From contig NZ_JBFTEH010000008.1 of the NCBI RefSeq assembly GCF_041027365.1, positions 62,001 through 126,000 of the forward strand: a stretch of 64,000 bases of DNA, given 5' to 3'. The DNA is from VKMB-3413 sp041027365. GTDB lineage: Bacteria > Pseudomonadota > Alphaproteobacteria > Rhizobiales > Rhizobiaceae. A program made the position numbers and the translations under genes. Under the pieces are notes generated by a model. It ran no database searches, had not been told where the DNA came from, and saw only the letters and a list, made by a program, of their open reading frames with translations. Every line of letters begins with the position of its first letter. Position 1 is the first letter of the stretch. Positions 37,787 through 50,116 of the stretch are shown here, in pieces.

Positions 37787-37789
37787 GCC

Positions 37790-38929
37790 ATGTCCAGTCA
37801 CTCCGATCTCGTCGCACCCGACACGCCGGAAACCCGGATCCTCAACGCGCTGTCGCATCCCGTCGTGGTGATCGACCCCGAGGGCCGCTTCCGCTTCGCC
37901 AATTCGGATGCCGAACAGTTCTTCTCCGCCGGCATGTCCTACCTCGCCAAGCGTCGGCTGCAGGATTTCGTCCCCGGCGACAGTCCGCTCTTCGGCCTGA
38001 TCGAGCAGGTGCGGCGCGAGCAGTCGCGCATCAGCGAATACAGGGTGGACATCTCTTCGCCCCGGCTCGGTGGCGAGCGCATCGTCGACCTCTACGTCTC
38101 GGCGCTGGCGGACGATCCGGATCTCGTCGTGGTGATGATCCAGCTGCGCTCGATCGCCGAGAAGATGGACCGGCAGCTGACGCACCGCTCGGCGGCCCGG
38201 ACCGTCACCGGCCTCGCCGCCATGCTGGCGCACGAGATCCGCAACCCGCTCTCGGGCATCAAGGGGGCGGCGCAGCTGCTGGCGAGTTCGGCGAGCGACG
38301 AGGACCGGACGCTGACCCGGCTGATCCAGGAGGAGAGCGACCGGATCGTCAAGCTGGTCGACCGCATGGAGGTGTTCTCCGACCAGCGCCCGATCGAACG
38401 CTCCGCGGTCAACATCCACTCCGTGCTGGAGCATGTGAAGACCCTCGGCCGCAACGGCTTTGCCCGCGGCATCAAGGTGACCGAGCTCTACGATCCCTCG
38501 CTGCCGCCCGTCTACGCCAACCGCGACCAGCTGGTGCAGGTGTTCCTCAACCTCCTGAAGAACGCGGCGGAGGCGGTGCGCGACAAGGAGGATGCCGAGA
38601 TCAAGCTCTCGACGGCCTTCAAGCCCGGGGTGCGCCTGTCCGTCCCGGGGTCGAAGGACCGGGTGACGCTGCCGCTGGAGTTCTCGGTCGAGGACAATGG
38701 CGACGGCGTCCCGGACGACATCCGCGAGAACATCTTCGACCCGTTCGTGACCACCAAGCCCTCAGGCTCCGGCCTCGGCCTCGCGCTGGTCGCCAAGATC
38801 GTCGGCGACCACGGCGGTGTCATCGAATGCGAGTCGCAGCCGGGCCATACCGTGTTCCGGATCCTGATGCCCGCCTGGCGTGAATCCTTCGCCGAAGACC
38901 CCAACGACACTTCCGGAATGCAAGGCTGA
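37790..38929 (+). CDS. ntrB: Nitrogen regulation sensor histidine kinase NtrB (GlnL)
   Basis: Soluble PAS-containing histidine kinase that phosphorylates or dephosphorylates NtrC according to PII (GlnB) state. It is 379 residues: PAS domain about 20-130, H-box AAMLAHEIRNPLSGIKGAAQ with the phospho-accepting His, N-box QVFLNLLKNAAEAVRD, and ATP-lid glycine motifs SVEDNGDGVPDD and SGSGLGLALVAKIV. ntrC follows seven bases after the stop codon. GlnB, its PII partner, is encoded at 54.8 kb in this window. Confidence 0.96.
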   Translation: MSSHSDLVAPDTPETRILNALSHPVVVIDPEGRFRFANSDAEQFFSAGMSYLAKRRLQDFVPGDSPLFGLIEQVRREQSRISEYRVDISSPRLGGERIVDLYVSALADDPDLVVVMIQLRSIAEKMDRQLTHRSAARTVTGLAAMLAHEIRNPLSGIKGAAQLLASSASDEDRTLTRLIQEESDRIVKLVDRMEVFSDQRPIERSAVNIHSVLEHVKTLGRNGFARGIKVTELYDPSLPPVYANRDQLVQVFLNLLKNAAEAVRDKEDAEIKLSTAFKPGVRLSVPGSKDRVTLPLEFSVEDNGDGVPDDIRENIFDPFVTTKPSGSGLGLALVAKIVGDHGGVIECESQPGHTVFRILMPAWRESFAEDPNDTSGMQG

Positions 38930-38936
38930 GAGTACC

Positions 38937-40382
<1,446 letters not shown>

Positions 40383-40462
40383 CTGGAAATTTCTTCGGTT
40401 TCGTTGCAGTTTAGACACATTCCGTTGCTCAGTGGCAACGGCCACCTGAGCTGCAGCCAAGA

Positions 40463-42700
40463 ATGACATCGCACCCGATTCAGTCCGACACCGAGATCCC
40501 GTTTCTTCTGGAACGCCGGCGCTTCATGCTGGTGCCGGGACTTCTCGCGGTCGTCGGCGCGCTGATCACCGGCGCGATCTCGTTCGTCGTGCTGATGGGC
40601 CTGACGCCGATCGCGCCGACCGACACGATCGTCACCATCGCCTCTATCGTCAACGGCGCCTTCGTCGTGGTGCTGTGCGTGCTGATCGGGCGCGAGGTGC
40701 TGCGCATGTTCCGGGCGCGGCGCAAGGGGCGGGCGGCTTCGCGCCTGCATATCCGCATCGTCGTCCTGTTCTCGATCGTCGCGGCGCTGCCGGCGCTCCT
40801 GGTGGCGATCGTCGCCGGCGTGACCCTCGATCTCGGCCTCGACCGCTGGTTCGGTATGCGCACGCAGGCGATCATCGACTCCTCGATCAGCGTCGCCCGG
40901 GCCTATGTCAACGAGAACGCCCGCAACCTGCAGGGCTCGACGCTGTCGATGGCCTACGACCTGGACCAGCAGCGCCGGCTCTACGATCTCGACCGGACCG
41001 GCTTCGAATCGCTGCTGACCGAACAGGCGAGGGGACGCTCGCTGCTCGGCGCGCAGCTGCTGCGGCCGGACGGCACGCCGTTCATGAAGGCGAATGTGCC
41101 GGTCGGAAAGCCGCTGCCGGCTCCGCCCGCCGACGCGCTGTCCCAGGCGGCGGAAGGCAATCTGGTCTTCATTCCGCCGGGCGTCACGAACCTCGTCGGC
41201 TCGATCATCAAGCTGCGGCAGCTCACCGACGCCTACCTCTATACGGTGCGGGCAGTGGATCCCCAGGTGATGGAATCGCTGCGCCTGATGGAGGAGCGGA
41301 CGGCGGAATATTCCGATCTCAAGAGCAACCGCTTCGGCCTGCAGATCGCCTTCGCGCTGCTCTATCTCGGCATCACGCTGATCGTCCTTCTCTCGGCGAT
41401 CTGGACCGGCATCGGCGTCGCCGATCGGCTGGTCCGCCCGATCCGGCTGCTGATTGGAGCGGCCGACGAGGTCTCGGAGGGCAATCTCTCCGTCTCGGTG
41501 CCGGTGCGCGTCTCGGATGGCGACGTCGGCTCGCTGTCAAACACCTTCAACAACATGATCCTGCAGCTGCGGAGCCAGCGCTCGGAGCTGGTCCATGCCA
41601 AGGACGTCATCGACGAACGCCGGCGTTTCACCGAGGCGGTGCTGTCCGGCGTCACTGTCGGCGTCCTCGGCGTCGAGCAGGACGGCACCATCTCGATGCT
41701 CAACCCTTCGGCCGAGCGGATCCTGTCGGTGGACGCCGAGGAGGTGATCGGCCGCAAGCTCGACGAGGTCTTCCCGACCATCGGCCGCATCCGCGACGCT
41801 GCCTCGCAGTCGCGCCGCCCGGAGTATCAGGAGGAGCTGAAGCTCAAGATCGGCCAGCGCGAACGCACGCTGGCGGTGCGCATCACCTCCTCCGGCGACG
41901 GTGAAGGCGGCCAGTCCAACGTCGTCACGCTGGACGACATCACCGATCTCGTCGATGCCCAGCGCACCTCGGCCTGGGCCGACGTCGCCCGGCGCATCGC
42001 GCACGAGATCAAGAATCCGCTGACGCCGATCCAGCTTTCGGCCGAGCGGATCCGCCGGCGCTACGGCAAGCGGGTCGAGGACGACCGCGAGGTCTTCGAC
42101 CGCTGCATCGAGACGATCGTGCGCCAGGTGTCCGACATCGGCCGCATGGTCGACGAGTTCTCCACCTTCGCCCGCATGCCGAAGCCGAAGATGGAGAACA
42201 AGGATCTGCGCGAGGCGCTGCGCGAGGCGATGTTCATGCGGGAGATGGGCGATCACGGCATCGCGTTCGAAGCCGACATCCCCGATCGGCCGATGCTGGG
42301 TTCCTACGACATCCGTCTTCTGTCACAAGCCTTCGGAAATCTCGTCAAGAACGCGGTCGAGTCGCTCGAGGCGACGGAAGGTCTCGCCGGCCGGATCACG
42401 ATCCGCGCCCGCGCCGGCGACGAGTTCCACAGCGTGGACATCATCGACAACGGCCGCGGTTTCCCGCGGGAGAATCGTGATCGTCTGCTCGAGCCCTACA
42501 TGACGACGCGCGAGAAGGGCACCGGCCTCGGCCTCGCCATCGTCCGCAAGATCATCGAGGACCACGGCGGGGAGATCTCGCTCGAGGATGCACCCGATCA
42601 GCCGCAGGGCGCGATGGTGAGAATGAGGCTTCCGTCCGGTACGGCTGCCGCAAGAGACGGGTCCGTGAGCGAGAACGAGACCGCAGAAAGGATTGGGTGA
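40463..42700 (+). CDS. ntrY: Nitrogen/redox regulation sensor histidine kinase NtrY
   Basis: Membrane sensor kinase of 745 residues. Membrane segments include LLAVVGALITGAISFVVLMG and ALPALLVAIVAGVTLDLGLD near the N-terminus and one at about 295-320, enclosing a periplasmic loop. A HAMP domain (ADRLVRPIRLLIGAADEVSE), a PAS domain around 395-490, an H-box VARRIAHEIKNPLTPIQLSA and ATPase motifs IIDNGRGFPREN and KGTGLGLAIVRKII follow. Its partner NtrX is next, with overlapping reading frames. ntrC lies 80 bases upstream. Confidence 0.96.
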   Translation: MTSHPIQSDTEIPFLLERRRFMLVPGLLAVVGALITGAISFVVLMGLTPIAPTDTIVTIASIVNGAFVVVLCVLIGREVLRMFRARRKGRAASRLHIRIVVLFSIVAALPALLVAIVAGVTLDLGLDRWFGMRTQAIIDSSISVARAYVNENARNLQGSTLSMAYDLDQQRRLYDLDRTGFESLLTEQARGRSLLGAQLLRPDGTPFMKANVPVGKPLPAPPADALSQAAEGNLVFIPPGVTNLVGSIIKLRQLTDAYLYTVRAVDPQVMESLRLMEERTAEYSDLKSNRFGLQIAFALLYLGITLIVLLSAIWTGIGVADRLVRPIRLLIGAADEVSEGNLSVSVPVRVSDGDVGSLSNTFNNMILQLRSQRSELVHAKDVIDERRRFTEAVLSGVTVGVLGVEQDGTISMLNPSAERILSVDAEEVIGRKLDEVFPTIGRIRDAASQSRRPEYQEELKLKIGQRERTLAVRITSSGDGEGGQSNVVTLDDITDLVDAQRTSAWADVARRIAHEIKNPLTPIQLSAERIRRRYGKRVEDDREVFDRCIETIVRQVSDIGRMVDEFSTFARMPKPKMENKDLREALREAMFMREMGDHGIAFEADIPDRPMLGSYDIRLLSQAFGNLVKNAVESLEATEGLAGRITIRARAGDEFHSVDIIDNGRGFPRENRDRLLEPYMTTREKGTGLGLAIVRKIIEDHGGEISLEDAPDQPQGAMVRMRLPSGTAAARDGSVSENETAERIG

Positions 42701-42705
42701 GAGCC

Positions 42706-44070
42706 ATGGCATCGGACATCCTGATCGTCGATGACGAAGCCGACATCCGCGAGCTGGTCGCGGGGATTCTCGAGGACGAGGGGCACGAGACGCGCACGGC
42801 CGGCGATTCCGACGCCGCCCTGCAGTCCATCGCCGACCGCGTGCCGCGACTGGTCTTCCTCGACATCTGGCTGCAGGGCAGCCGGCTCGACGGGCTCGAC
42901 CTCCTGGACGCGATCAAGGCGCAGCATCCGGAAGTGCCGGTGGTGATGATCTCCGGCCACGGCAATATCGAGACCGCCGTCTCGGCGATCCGGCGCGGCG
43001 CCTACGACTATATCGAGAAGCCGTTCAAGGCCGACCGCCTGCTGCTGGTCGCCGAGCGCGCGCTGGAGACGTCCAAGTTGAAGCGCGAGGTCCTCGACCT
43101 ACGGCGCCGCTCTTCGGACTTCTCGGAGCTGATCGGCAAGTCGCAGCCGATGAACCAGCTGCGCACGCTGATCGAGCGCGTCGCCCCGACCAACAGCCGC
43201 GTGATGATCCTCGGCCCGTCCGGATCCGGCAAGGAGATGGTGGCGCGCGCGATCCATGCAGCCTCCAGCCGCGCCGAAGGACCCTTCGTCGCCCTGAACG
43301 CCGCCGCCATCACGCCGGAGCGCATGGAGATCGAGCTGTTCGGCAACGAGACGCCGCCGGGCGTCGAGCGCAAGGTCGGTGCGCTGGAAGAGGCCCATCG
43401 CGGCGTCCTCTATCTCGACGAGGTCGCCGACATGCCGCGCGAGACGCAGAACAAGATCCTGCGCGTCTTGACCGAACAGACCTTCGAGCGCGTCGGCGGC
43501 TCGAAGCGCGTGAAGGTGGATGTCAGGATCATTTCCTCGACGTCGCAGAACCTCGAATCGATGATCGCCGACGGGCTTTTCCGCGAGGATCTCTACCACC
43601 GCCTCGCCGTCGTTCCGATCCCGGTGCCGCCGCTCGCCGATCGCCGGCAGGACGTGCCGCTGCTGATCGATGCGTTCATGAAGCAGATCAGCGAGCAGAC
43701 CGGCATCAAGCCACGCGCGATCAGCCCGGAGGCGATGGCGGTGCTGCAGTCGAGCGACTGGCCGGGCAATGTCCGCCAGCTCCGCAACAACGTCGAGCGC
43801 CTGATGATTCTTGCCCGCGACGGCGATGCGGAGGAGGCGATCTCCGCCGACATGCTGCCGAACGAGGTCGGCGACATGCTGCCGAGGACGCCAAGCCAGG
43901 CGAACGGCCAGATCCTGGCGCTGCCGCTGCGCGATGCGCGCGAGGTGTTCGAGAAGGAATATCTCGTCGCCCAGATCAACCGCTTCGGCGGCAACATCTC
44001 GCGCACCGCCGAATTCGTCGGCATGGAGCGCTCGGCGCTGCACCGCAAGCTGAAGTCGCTCGGCATCTGA
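42706..44070 (+). CDS. ntrX: Response regulator NtrX
   Basis: Partner of NtrY, 454 residues. The receiver domain has Asp near residue 53 (VFLDIWLQGSRLDG). Its AAA+ domain has Walker A GPSGSGKEMVARAIH and Walker B GVLYLDEVADMP, but the sigma-54 loop is not GAFTGA: the corresponding stretch is LFGNETPPGVERKVGALEE. A Fis-type helix-turn-helix ends the protein (VGMERSALHRKLKSLGI). ATG 42706 is chosen; a GTG at 42697 overlaps the ntrY stop and would add three residues. The altered loop suggests sigma-54-independent regulation. Confidence 0.95.
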   Translation: MASDILIVDDEADIRELVAGILEDEGHETRTAGDSDAALQSIADRVPRLVFLDIWLQGSRLDGLDLLDAIKAQHPEVPVVMISGHGNIETAVSAIRRGAYDYIEKPFKADRLLLVAERALETSKLKREVLDLRRRSSDFSELIGKSQPMNQLRTLIERVAPTNSRVMILGPSGSGKEMVARAIHAASSRAEGPFVALNAAAITPERMEIELFGNETPPGVERKVGALEEAHRGVLYLDEVADMPRETQNKILRVLTEQTFERVGGSKRVKVDVRIISSTSQNLESMIADGLFREDLYHRLAVVPIPVPPLADRRQDVPLLIDAFMKQISEQTGIKPRAISPEAMAVLQSSDWPGNVRQLRNNVERLMILARDGDAEEAISADMLPNEVGDMLPRTPSQANGQILALPLRDAREVFEKEYLVAQINRFGGNISRTAEFVGMERSALHRKLKSLGI

Positions 44071-44205
44071 TCGCGCGCCGCCGCTGCTGGTGTTGCGCGA
44101 TCCGCCGCGTCGGCGTGCGGGCCATCCTCCGCGGGAGGGCTTTGCGGGCGACCCGCTTGCGGTCTATGCACATCGCTCAGCAACGATCGCCAGAGGGGCG
44201 TCTGA

Positions 44206-45582
44206 ATGAAGGTTGTCATCTGCGGTGCGGGACAGGTCGGCTACGGCATCGCCGAACGGCTGGCGTCCGAGCGCAACGACGTGTCGGTCATCGACACCTC
44301 CCACACGCTCGTCCAGGCAATCCGCGACAATCTCGACGCCCGCGGCTTCGTCGGGCACGGCGCCCATCCCGACGTTCTGGCAGAGGCCGGCGCCGAGCAG
44401 GCGGACATGATCATCGCCGTGACGCTGCACGACGAAGTCAACATGATCGCCTGTCAGGTCGCGCATTCGCTGTTCAACGTGCCGACCAAGATCGCCCGCA
44501 TCCGCTCGCAGAGCTACCTGCATTCGCACTGGCAGGACCTGTTCTCGACCGACAACCTGCCGATCGACGTGATCATCTCGCCGGAGCTGGAGGTCGGCGA
44601 GATGGTATTGCGCCGCATCTCGCTGCCGGGCGCGATGGACGCGGTGCGTTTCGCCGACGACAAGATCGCCATGGTGGCGATCGAGTGCCGCGAGGATTGC
44701 CCGGTCGTCAACACGCCGCTCGACCAGCTGACCGACCTGTTTCCCGATCTCAACGCCACCGTCGTCGGCATATGGCGGGGCGAGCGGGTGTTCATCCCGG
44801 CTTCCGCCGATCAGATGGTTCCGGGCGATGTCGCCTATGTCGTCGCCGAGCGCTCGCATGTGCGCCGGACGCTCGGCCTGTTCGGCCACGAGGAGCCGGA
44901 GGCGGGGCGCATCGTCGTGGTTGGCGGCGGCAATATCGGCTTCTATGTCGCCAGCCAGATCGAGCGGCGCAATCTCGGCACCAAAATCCGCATCGTCGAG
45001 GCAAATCACGAGCGCGCGGTCGCGATTGCCGACAGTCTGCGACGCACGATCGTGCTGCACGGCAACGGCCTCGACCAGGCGATCCTGGAGGAGGCCGATA
45101 TCGGCACGGGCGATCTTCTCGTCGCCGTCACCAACGACGACAAGGTCAACATCCTCTCCAGCGTCATGGCCAAGCGGCTGGGCTGCAAGGGCAACCTCGC
45201 CCTTCTGAACAATCCGGAGTACCAGGGCTTCACGCGCACGCTCGGGATCGACGCCTTCATCAATCCGCGCACGGTGACGATCTCGAAGGTGCTGCAGCAC
45301 GTGCGGCGCGGCCGGATCCGGGCGGTGCATTCGATCCAGAATGGCATCGCCGAGGTGATCGAGGCGGAGGCGCTGGAAACCTCGCCGCTGGTCGGTACGC
45401 CGCTGCGGGATCTCGACCTGCCGGACAATCTGAGGATCGGCGCGATCTACCGCGAGGGCAAATACGTCAAGCCGAGCGGCCAGATGAAGGTGAGGGCGAA
45501 GGACCGCGTCGTCATCTTCGCAGCGGCGAGCGCGGTGCGCCATGTCGAGCAGATGTTCCGGGTCAGCCTCGAATTCTTCTGA
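44206..45582 (+). CDS. trkA: Trk system potassium uptake protein TrkA
   Basis: Peripheral NAD-binding gating subunit of the Trk potassium importer, 458 residues. It has two RCK repeats, each with a Rossmann motif: VVICGAGQVGYGIAERLA at residue 3 and IVVVGGGNIGFYVASQIE at about 235, each followed by an RCK C-domain. GAGGGG precedes the ATG. The position between ntrX and hfq is conserved in rhizobia. The membrane partner TrkH is not in the window. Confidence 0.96.
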   Translation: MKVVICGAGQVGYGIAERLASERNDVSVIDTSHTLVQAIRDNLDARGFVGHGAHPDVLAEAGAEQADMIIAVTLHDEVNMIACQVAHSLFNVPTKIARIRSQSYLHSHWQDLFSTDNLPIDVIISPELEVGEMVLRRISLPGAMDAVRFADDKIAMVAIECREDCPVVNTPLDQLTDLFPDLNATVVGIWRGERVFIPASADQMVPGDVAYVVAERSHVRRTLGLFGHEEPEAGRIVVVGGGNIGFYVASQIERRNLGTKIRIVEANHERAVAIADSLRRTIVLHGNGLDQAILEEADIGTGDLLVAVTNDDKVNILSSVMAKRLGCKGNLALLNNPEYQGFTRTLGIDAFINPRTVTISKVLQHVRRGRIRAVHSIQNGIAEVIEAEALETSPLVGTPLRDLDLPDNLRIGAIYREGKYVKPSGQMKVRAKDRVVIFAAASAVRHVEQMFRVSLEFF

Positions 45583-45871
45583 CCGGGTCTCGAGGCGGCG
45601 CCCCAGGACGCCCGTCGGCCCAGGCGCCGACATTGTCCGTCCGTCACGCGCAGCCGGAGCGTTCACGGCCGCCGACCGTGGCACAGCTCGGCTTTCGCAT
45701 CGTCTTTGCGTGCGCGTGCGAAAGTCCGGCTTTACGACGGCGCTGCGAAAGACCACATTCATGCATAAGCCGTCGGCGCCGACTGCTTACCCCCAGGCGA
45801 TGCGGCACCGCGGCCGGCGAAACGGAGATTTCGAGCCGCTGCGGAAGAACGATAACAAGGAAAGCCCATAC

Positions 45872-46120
45872 ATGGCTGAGCGCACCCAGCACCTCCAGGA
45901 CCTCTTTCTCAACACGGTCCGCAAGCAGAAGATTTCGTTGACGATCTTTTTGGTCAACGGCGTGAAACTGACCGGCGTGGTCACCTCATTCGACAATTTC
46001 TGCGTTCTGCTTCGCCGCGACGGGCACTCGCAGCTCGTCTACAAGCACGCCATCTCCACCATCATGCCGTCGCAGCCCGTCCAGATGTACGAGGGCGGCG
46101 ACGAGGACAGGACCAACTGA
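45872..46120 (+). CDS. hfq: RNA chaperone Hfq
   Basis: Hexameric Sm-like protein that pairs small RNAs with mRNAs, 82 residues. Sm1 is FLNTVRKQKISLTIFLVNGV and GVVTSFDNFCVLLRRDG; Sm2 is LVYKHAISTIMPS. AAGGAAAG precedes the ATG. The 289-base gap upstream carries no gene and presumably the hfq promoter. hflX starts directly after the stop codon. Confidence 0.98.
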   Translation: MAERTQHLQDLFLNTVRKQKISLTIFLVNGVKLTGVVTSFDNFCVLLRRDGHSQLVYKHAISTIMPSQPVQMYEGGDEDRTN

Positions 46121-47509
46121 TTGGCAGAATTCCGCGAAACCGGGCCGCGCGGCCCGATCGAACACAAGAGCGTCGCGACGAGAGCGGCGGTCTTCGTCCC
46201 GACCTTCCGCAACTTCACCTCGGCGGACGAGAGCATGGGCGCGGGATCGGAACTCGTCCGCCGCAGCGACGAGGCCCGTCTCGCCGAGGCTCTGGGCCTT
46301 GCTGCGGCCATCGACCTCGAGATCGTCGCCAGCGGCGTCGTCACCGGTTCCAGGCCGCGTCCGGCGACCCTGATCGGCACCGGCAAGGTCGAGGAGTTGA
46401 AAGGCGTCGTCGCGGCCGAGGAGATTGGCCTCGTCGTCTTCGACCACCCGCTCACCCCCGTGCAGCAGCGCAATCTCGAAAAGGAGCTCGGCACCAAGGT
46501 GCTTGACCGCACCGGCCTGATCCTGGAGATCTTCGGGCGCCGTGCGCGCACCAAGGAAGGCCGGCTGCAGGTCGATCTCGCCCATCTCAACTACCAGCGC
46601 GGCCGTCTCGTGCGCTCCTGGACCCATCTCGAGCGCCAGCGCGGCGGTGCCGGCTTCATGGGCGGCCCCGGCGAGACGCAGATCGAGGCCGACCGCCGGC
46701 AGCTGCAGGACAAGATCAAGAAGCTCGAGCGCGAACTGGAGCAGGTGAAGCGGACGCGCCAGCTGCACCGCGCCAAGCGCCAGAAGGTGCCGCATCCGGT
46801 GGTCGCCCTCGTCGGTTACACCAATGCCGGCAAGTCGACGCTGTTCAACCGGCTCACGGGGTCGGACGTGTTCGCCAAGAACCTCCTGTTCGCGACGCTC
46901 GACCCGACGCTGCGCCGGACCACGCTGCCGCACGGCACCGAGGTGATGTTCTCCGACACGGTCGGCTTCGTCTCCGACCTGCCGACGCATCTCGTCGCCG
47001 CCTTCCGGGCGACGCTGGAAGAGGTGATCGAGGCGGACCTGATCCTGCATGTGCGCGACATGGCCGATCCCGACACGCTCGCCCAGGCCGAGGACGTTCG
47101 CAAGATCCTGCACGACCTCGACATCGATGCGGAGGATACGAGCCACGTCGTCGAGATCTGGAACAAGATCGACCTTCTGGACGAGGCGGGCCGCCAGCAT
47201 CTGGAGACGGCGCGTGACGGGCTGCCCGATCCTGCGGCCGCGCATCTCGTCTCGGCGGTGACGGGCAAGGGGACGGACGCGCTCCTGACCGAGATCGAGC
47301 GGCGCATCGCCGGCTCGCTCTGCGAACTCTCGCTCGACGTCGCCCCCGATGCGATGAGGGTACTGCCCTGGCTCTACGAGAACGCCTCGGTGCAGACGCG
47401 CGACGACCGCGACGACGGCGCCGTCTCGCTGACGGTCGAGCTGACGGCGCAGGCCCGCACGGAGCTGCGGCGGCTCAGCGAACAGGTCGGCGGCCTCTCG
47501 ATCCACTGA
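46121..47509 (+). CDS. hflX: Ribosome-associated GTPase HflX
   Basis: GTPase that splits stalled ribosomes, 462 residues. The N-terminal HflX domain includes GTGKVEELKGVVAAEEIGLV and LTPVQQRNLEKELGTKVLDR, the linker has RGGAGFMGGPGETQIEADRR, and the G domain has ALVGYTNAGKSTLFNRLTG, DTVGFVSDLPTHLV and IWNKIDLLD. The start is a TTG at 46121, abutting the hfq stop codon with no gap; the sequence TRAAVFVPTF near residue 20 is the usual N-terminal strand, so the TTG (or one very near) is needed. A bidirectional terminator follows. Confidence 0.95.
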   Translation: MAEFRETGPRGPIEHKSVATRAAVFVPTFRNFTSADESMGAGSELVRRSDEARLAEALGLAAAIDLEIVASGVVTGSRPRPATLIGTGKVEELKGVVAAEEIGLVVFDHPLTPVQQRNLEKELGTKVLDRTGLILEIFGRRARTKEGRLQVDLAHLNYQRGRLVRSWTHLERQRGGAGFMGGPGETQIEADRRQLQDKIKKLERELEQVKRTRQLHRAKRQKVPHPVVALVGYTNAGKSTLFNRLTGSDVFAKNLLFATLDPTLRRTTLPHGTEVMFSDTVGFVSDLPTHLVAAFRATLEEVIEADLILHVRDMADPDTLAQAEDVRKILHDLDIDAEDTSHVVEIWNKIDLLDEAGRQHLETARDGLPDPAAAHLVSAVTGKGTDALLTEIERRIAGSLCELSLDVAPDAMRVLPWLYENASVQTRDDRDDGAVSLTVELTAQARTELRRLSEQVGGLSIH

Positions 47510-47530
47510 GGCGAGCCGGACAGGAAAAAG

Positions 47531-47566
47531 AAAAGCCGCGGGCGATCTCTCGTCCGCGGCTTTTTT
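47531..47566. terminator. Bidirectional rho-independent terminator
   Basis: AAAAGCCGCGG (47531) pairs with CCGCGGCTTTTTT (47554) around a 12-base loop, so both strands carry a T-run. It separates hflX from the convergent helicase gene and ends the ntr-hfq-hflX block. Confidence 0.92.
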
Positions 47567-47629
47567 GCATCTGTGGGACTGACTGTCGGCTACAGCGCTC
47601 CGACCGACGGTACGGCCGGCCCCCATCGC

Positions 47630-49177
<1,548 letters not shown>

Positions 49178-49323
49178 GCTGGCAGTTCTCTACGACTGGA
49201 GACAATGGCGCGAATGCGCCGACAAAGGCCCATGCTTATGAGGGGCGATAGGGCGACCGCAGACGCGAGTCAACCTTGAGCAGTCATATGGGGCGGATTT
49301 CCGGGATTTTGAGGGTTAAATTC

Positions 49324-50040
49324 ATGAAAACGACAAGCATCGTGTTCGTGCCGGGGCTGCTTTGCAGCGGCGACCTCTATCTCCCGCAGATCGCTGCGCT
49401 GGAGATCGACTGCCGCATCGCCGATACTTTGACGGACGCGTCGATCACGCAGATGGCGGAGCGCCTTCTGGCGACCGCACCGGCGGAATTCATCCTCTGC
49501 GGCCTGTCGATGGGCGGCTATGTTGCGCTGGAGGTGATGCGGCAGCAGCCTCACCGCGTCCGCGGCCTGGCGCTGATGGCGACCAGCGCCGACCCCGACA
49601 CAGCGGAGCAGACGGAGCGGCGGCGCCGGCTGATCTCGCTCGCCCGGCGGGACGGCGTCGGCACCGTCGCGCGGCTGCTGGCGGAGCGGCTGTTCGGTCC
49701 GTCCGCACGTTCGGACGCGCGGCTGCAGCGCCTGGCGGTCGAGATGGCCGAGGCGGTCGGACCCGAGGCCTTCGTGCGTCAGCAGGAGGCGATCATCGCC
49801 CGGCTGGACCAGACCGGCCTCTTATCGAGCATCGCCGTGCCGACGGAAATCCTCGCGGGGACGGCGGACGAGATCATTGCGCCGCAGCGATCGCGGGAGA
49901 TGGCTGCGGCGATACCCGGGGCCGCGCTGACCATGCTGGAAGGCATCGGCCACATGGTTTCGCTGGAAGCCCCGGAGGTTGCGACCGGGGCGCTGCAGCG
50001 GCTCCTGCACGCTACGTCCGGACGGGGTGCCCCCGAATGA
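49324..50040 (+). CDS. Alpha/beta hydrolase
   Basis: A 238-residue hydrolase. The oxyanion strand is SIVFVPGLLCSGDLY, the nucleophile elbow is LCGLSMGGYVALEVM, the acid is in LAGTADEIIAPQ, and the His is in GIGHMVSLEAPE. The ATG at 49324 has GAGG nine bases upstream; an earlier start at 49276 lacks one. No signal peptide. It is divergent from the helicase and convergent with a secreted protein gene. The substrate is unknown. Confidence 0.9.
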   Translation: MKTTSIVFVPGLLCSGDLYLPQIAALEIDCRIADTLTDASITQMAERLLATAPAEFILCGLSMGGYVALEVMRQQPHRVRGLALMATSADPDTAEQTERRRRLISLARRDGVGTVARLLAERLFGPSARSDARLQRLAVEMAEAVGPEAFVRQQEAIIARLDQTGLLSSIAVPTEILAGTADEIIAPQRSREMAAAIPGAALTMLEGIGHMVSLEAPEVATGALQRLLHATSGRGAPE

Positions 50041-50116
50041 GCCGGGCGCCCGACGAACCCTCGATGCGCCGAGCCGCCCGCGGGCGGGCTCGACCGCCGA
50101 TCGAGCCGGCACTGCG

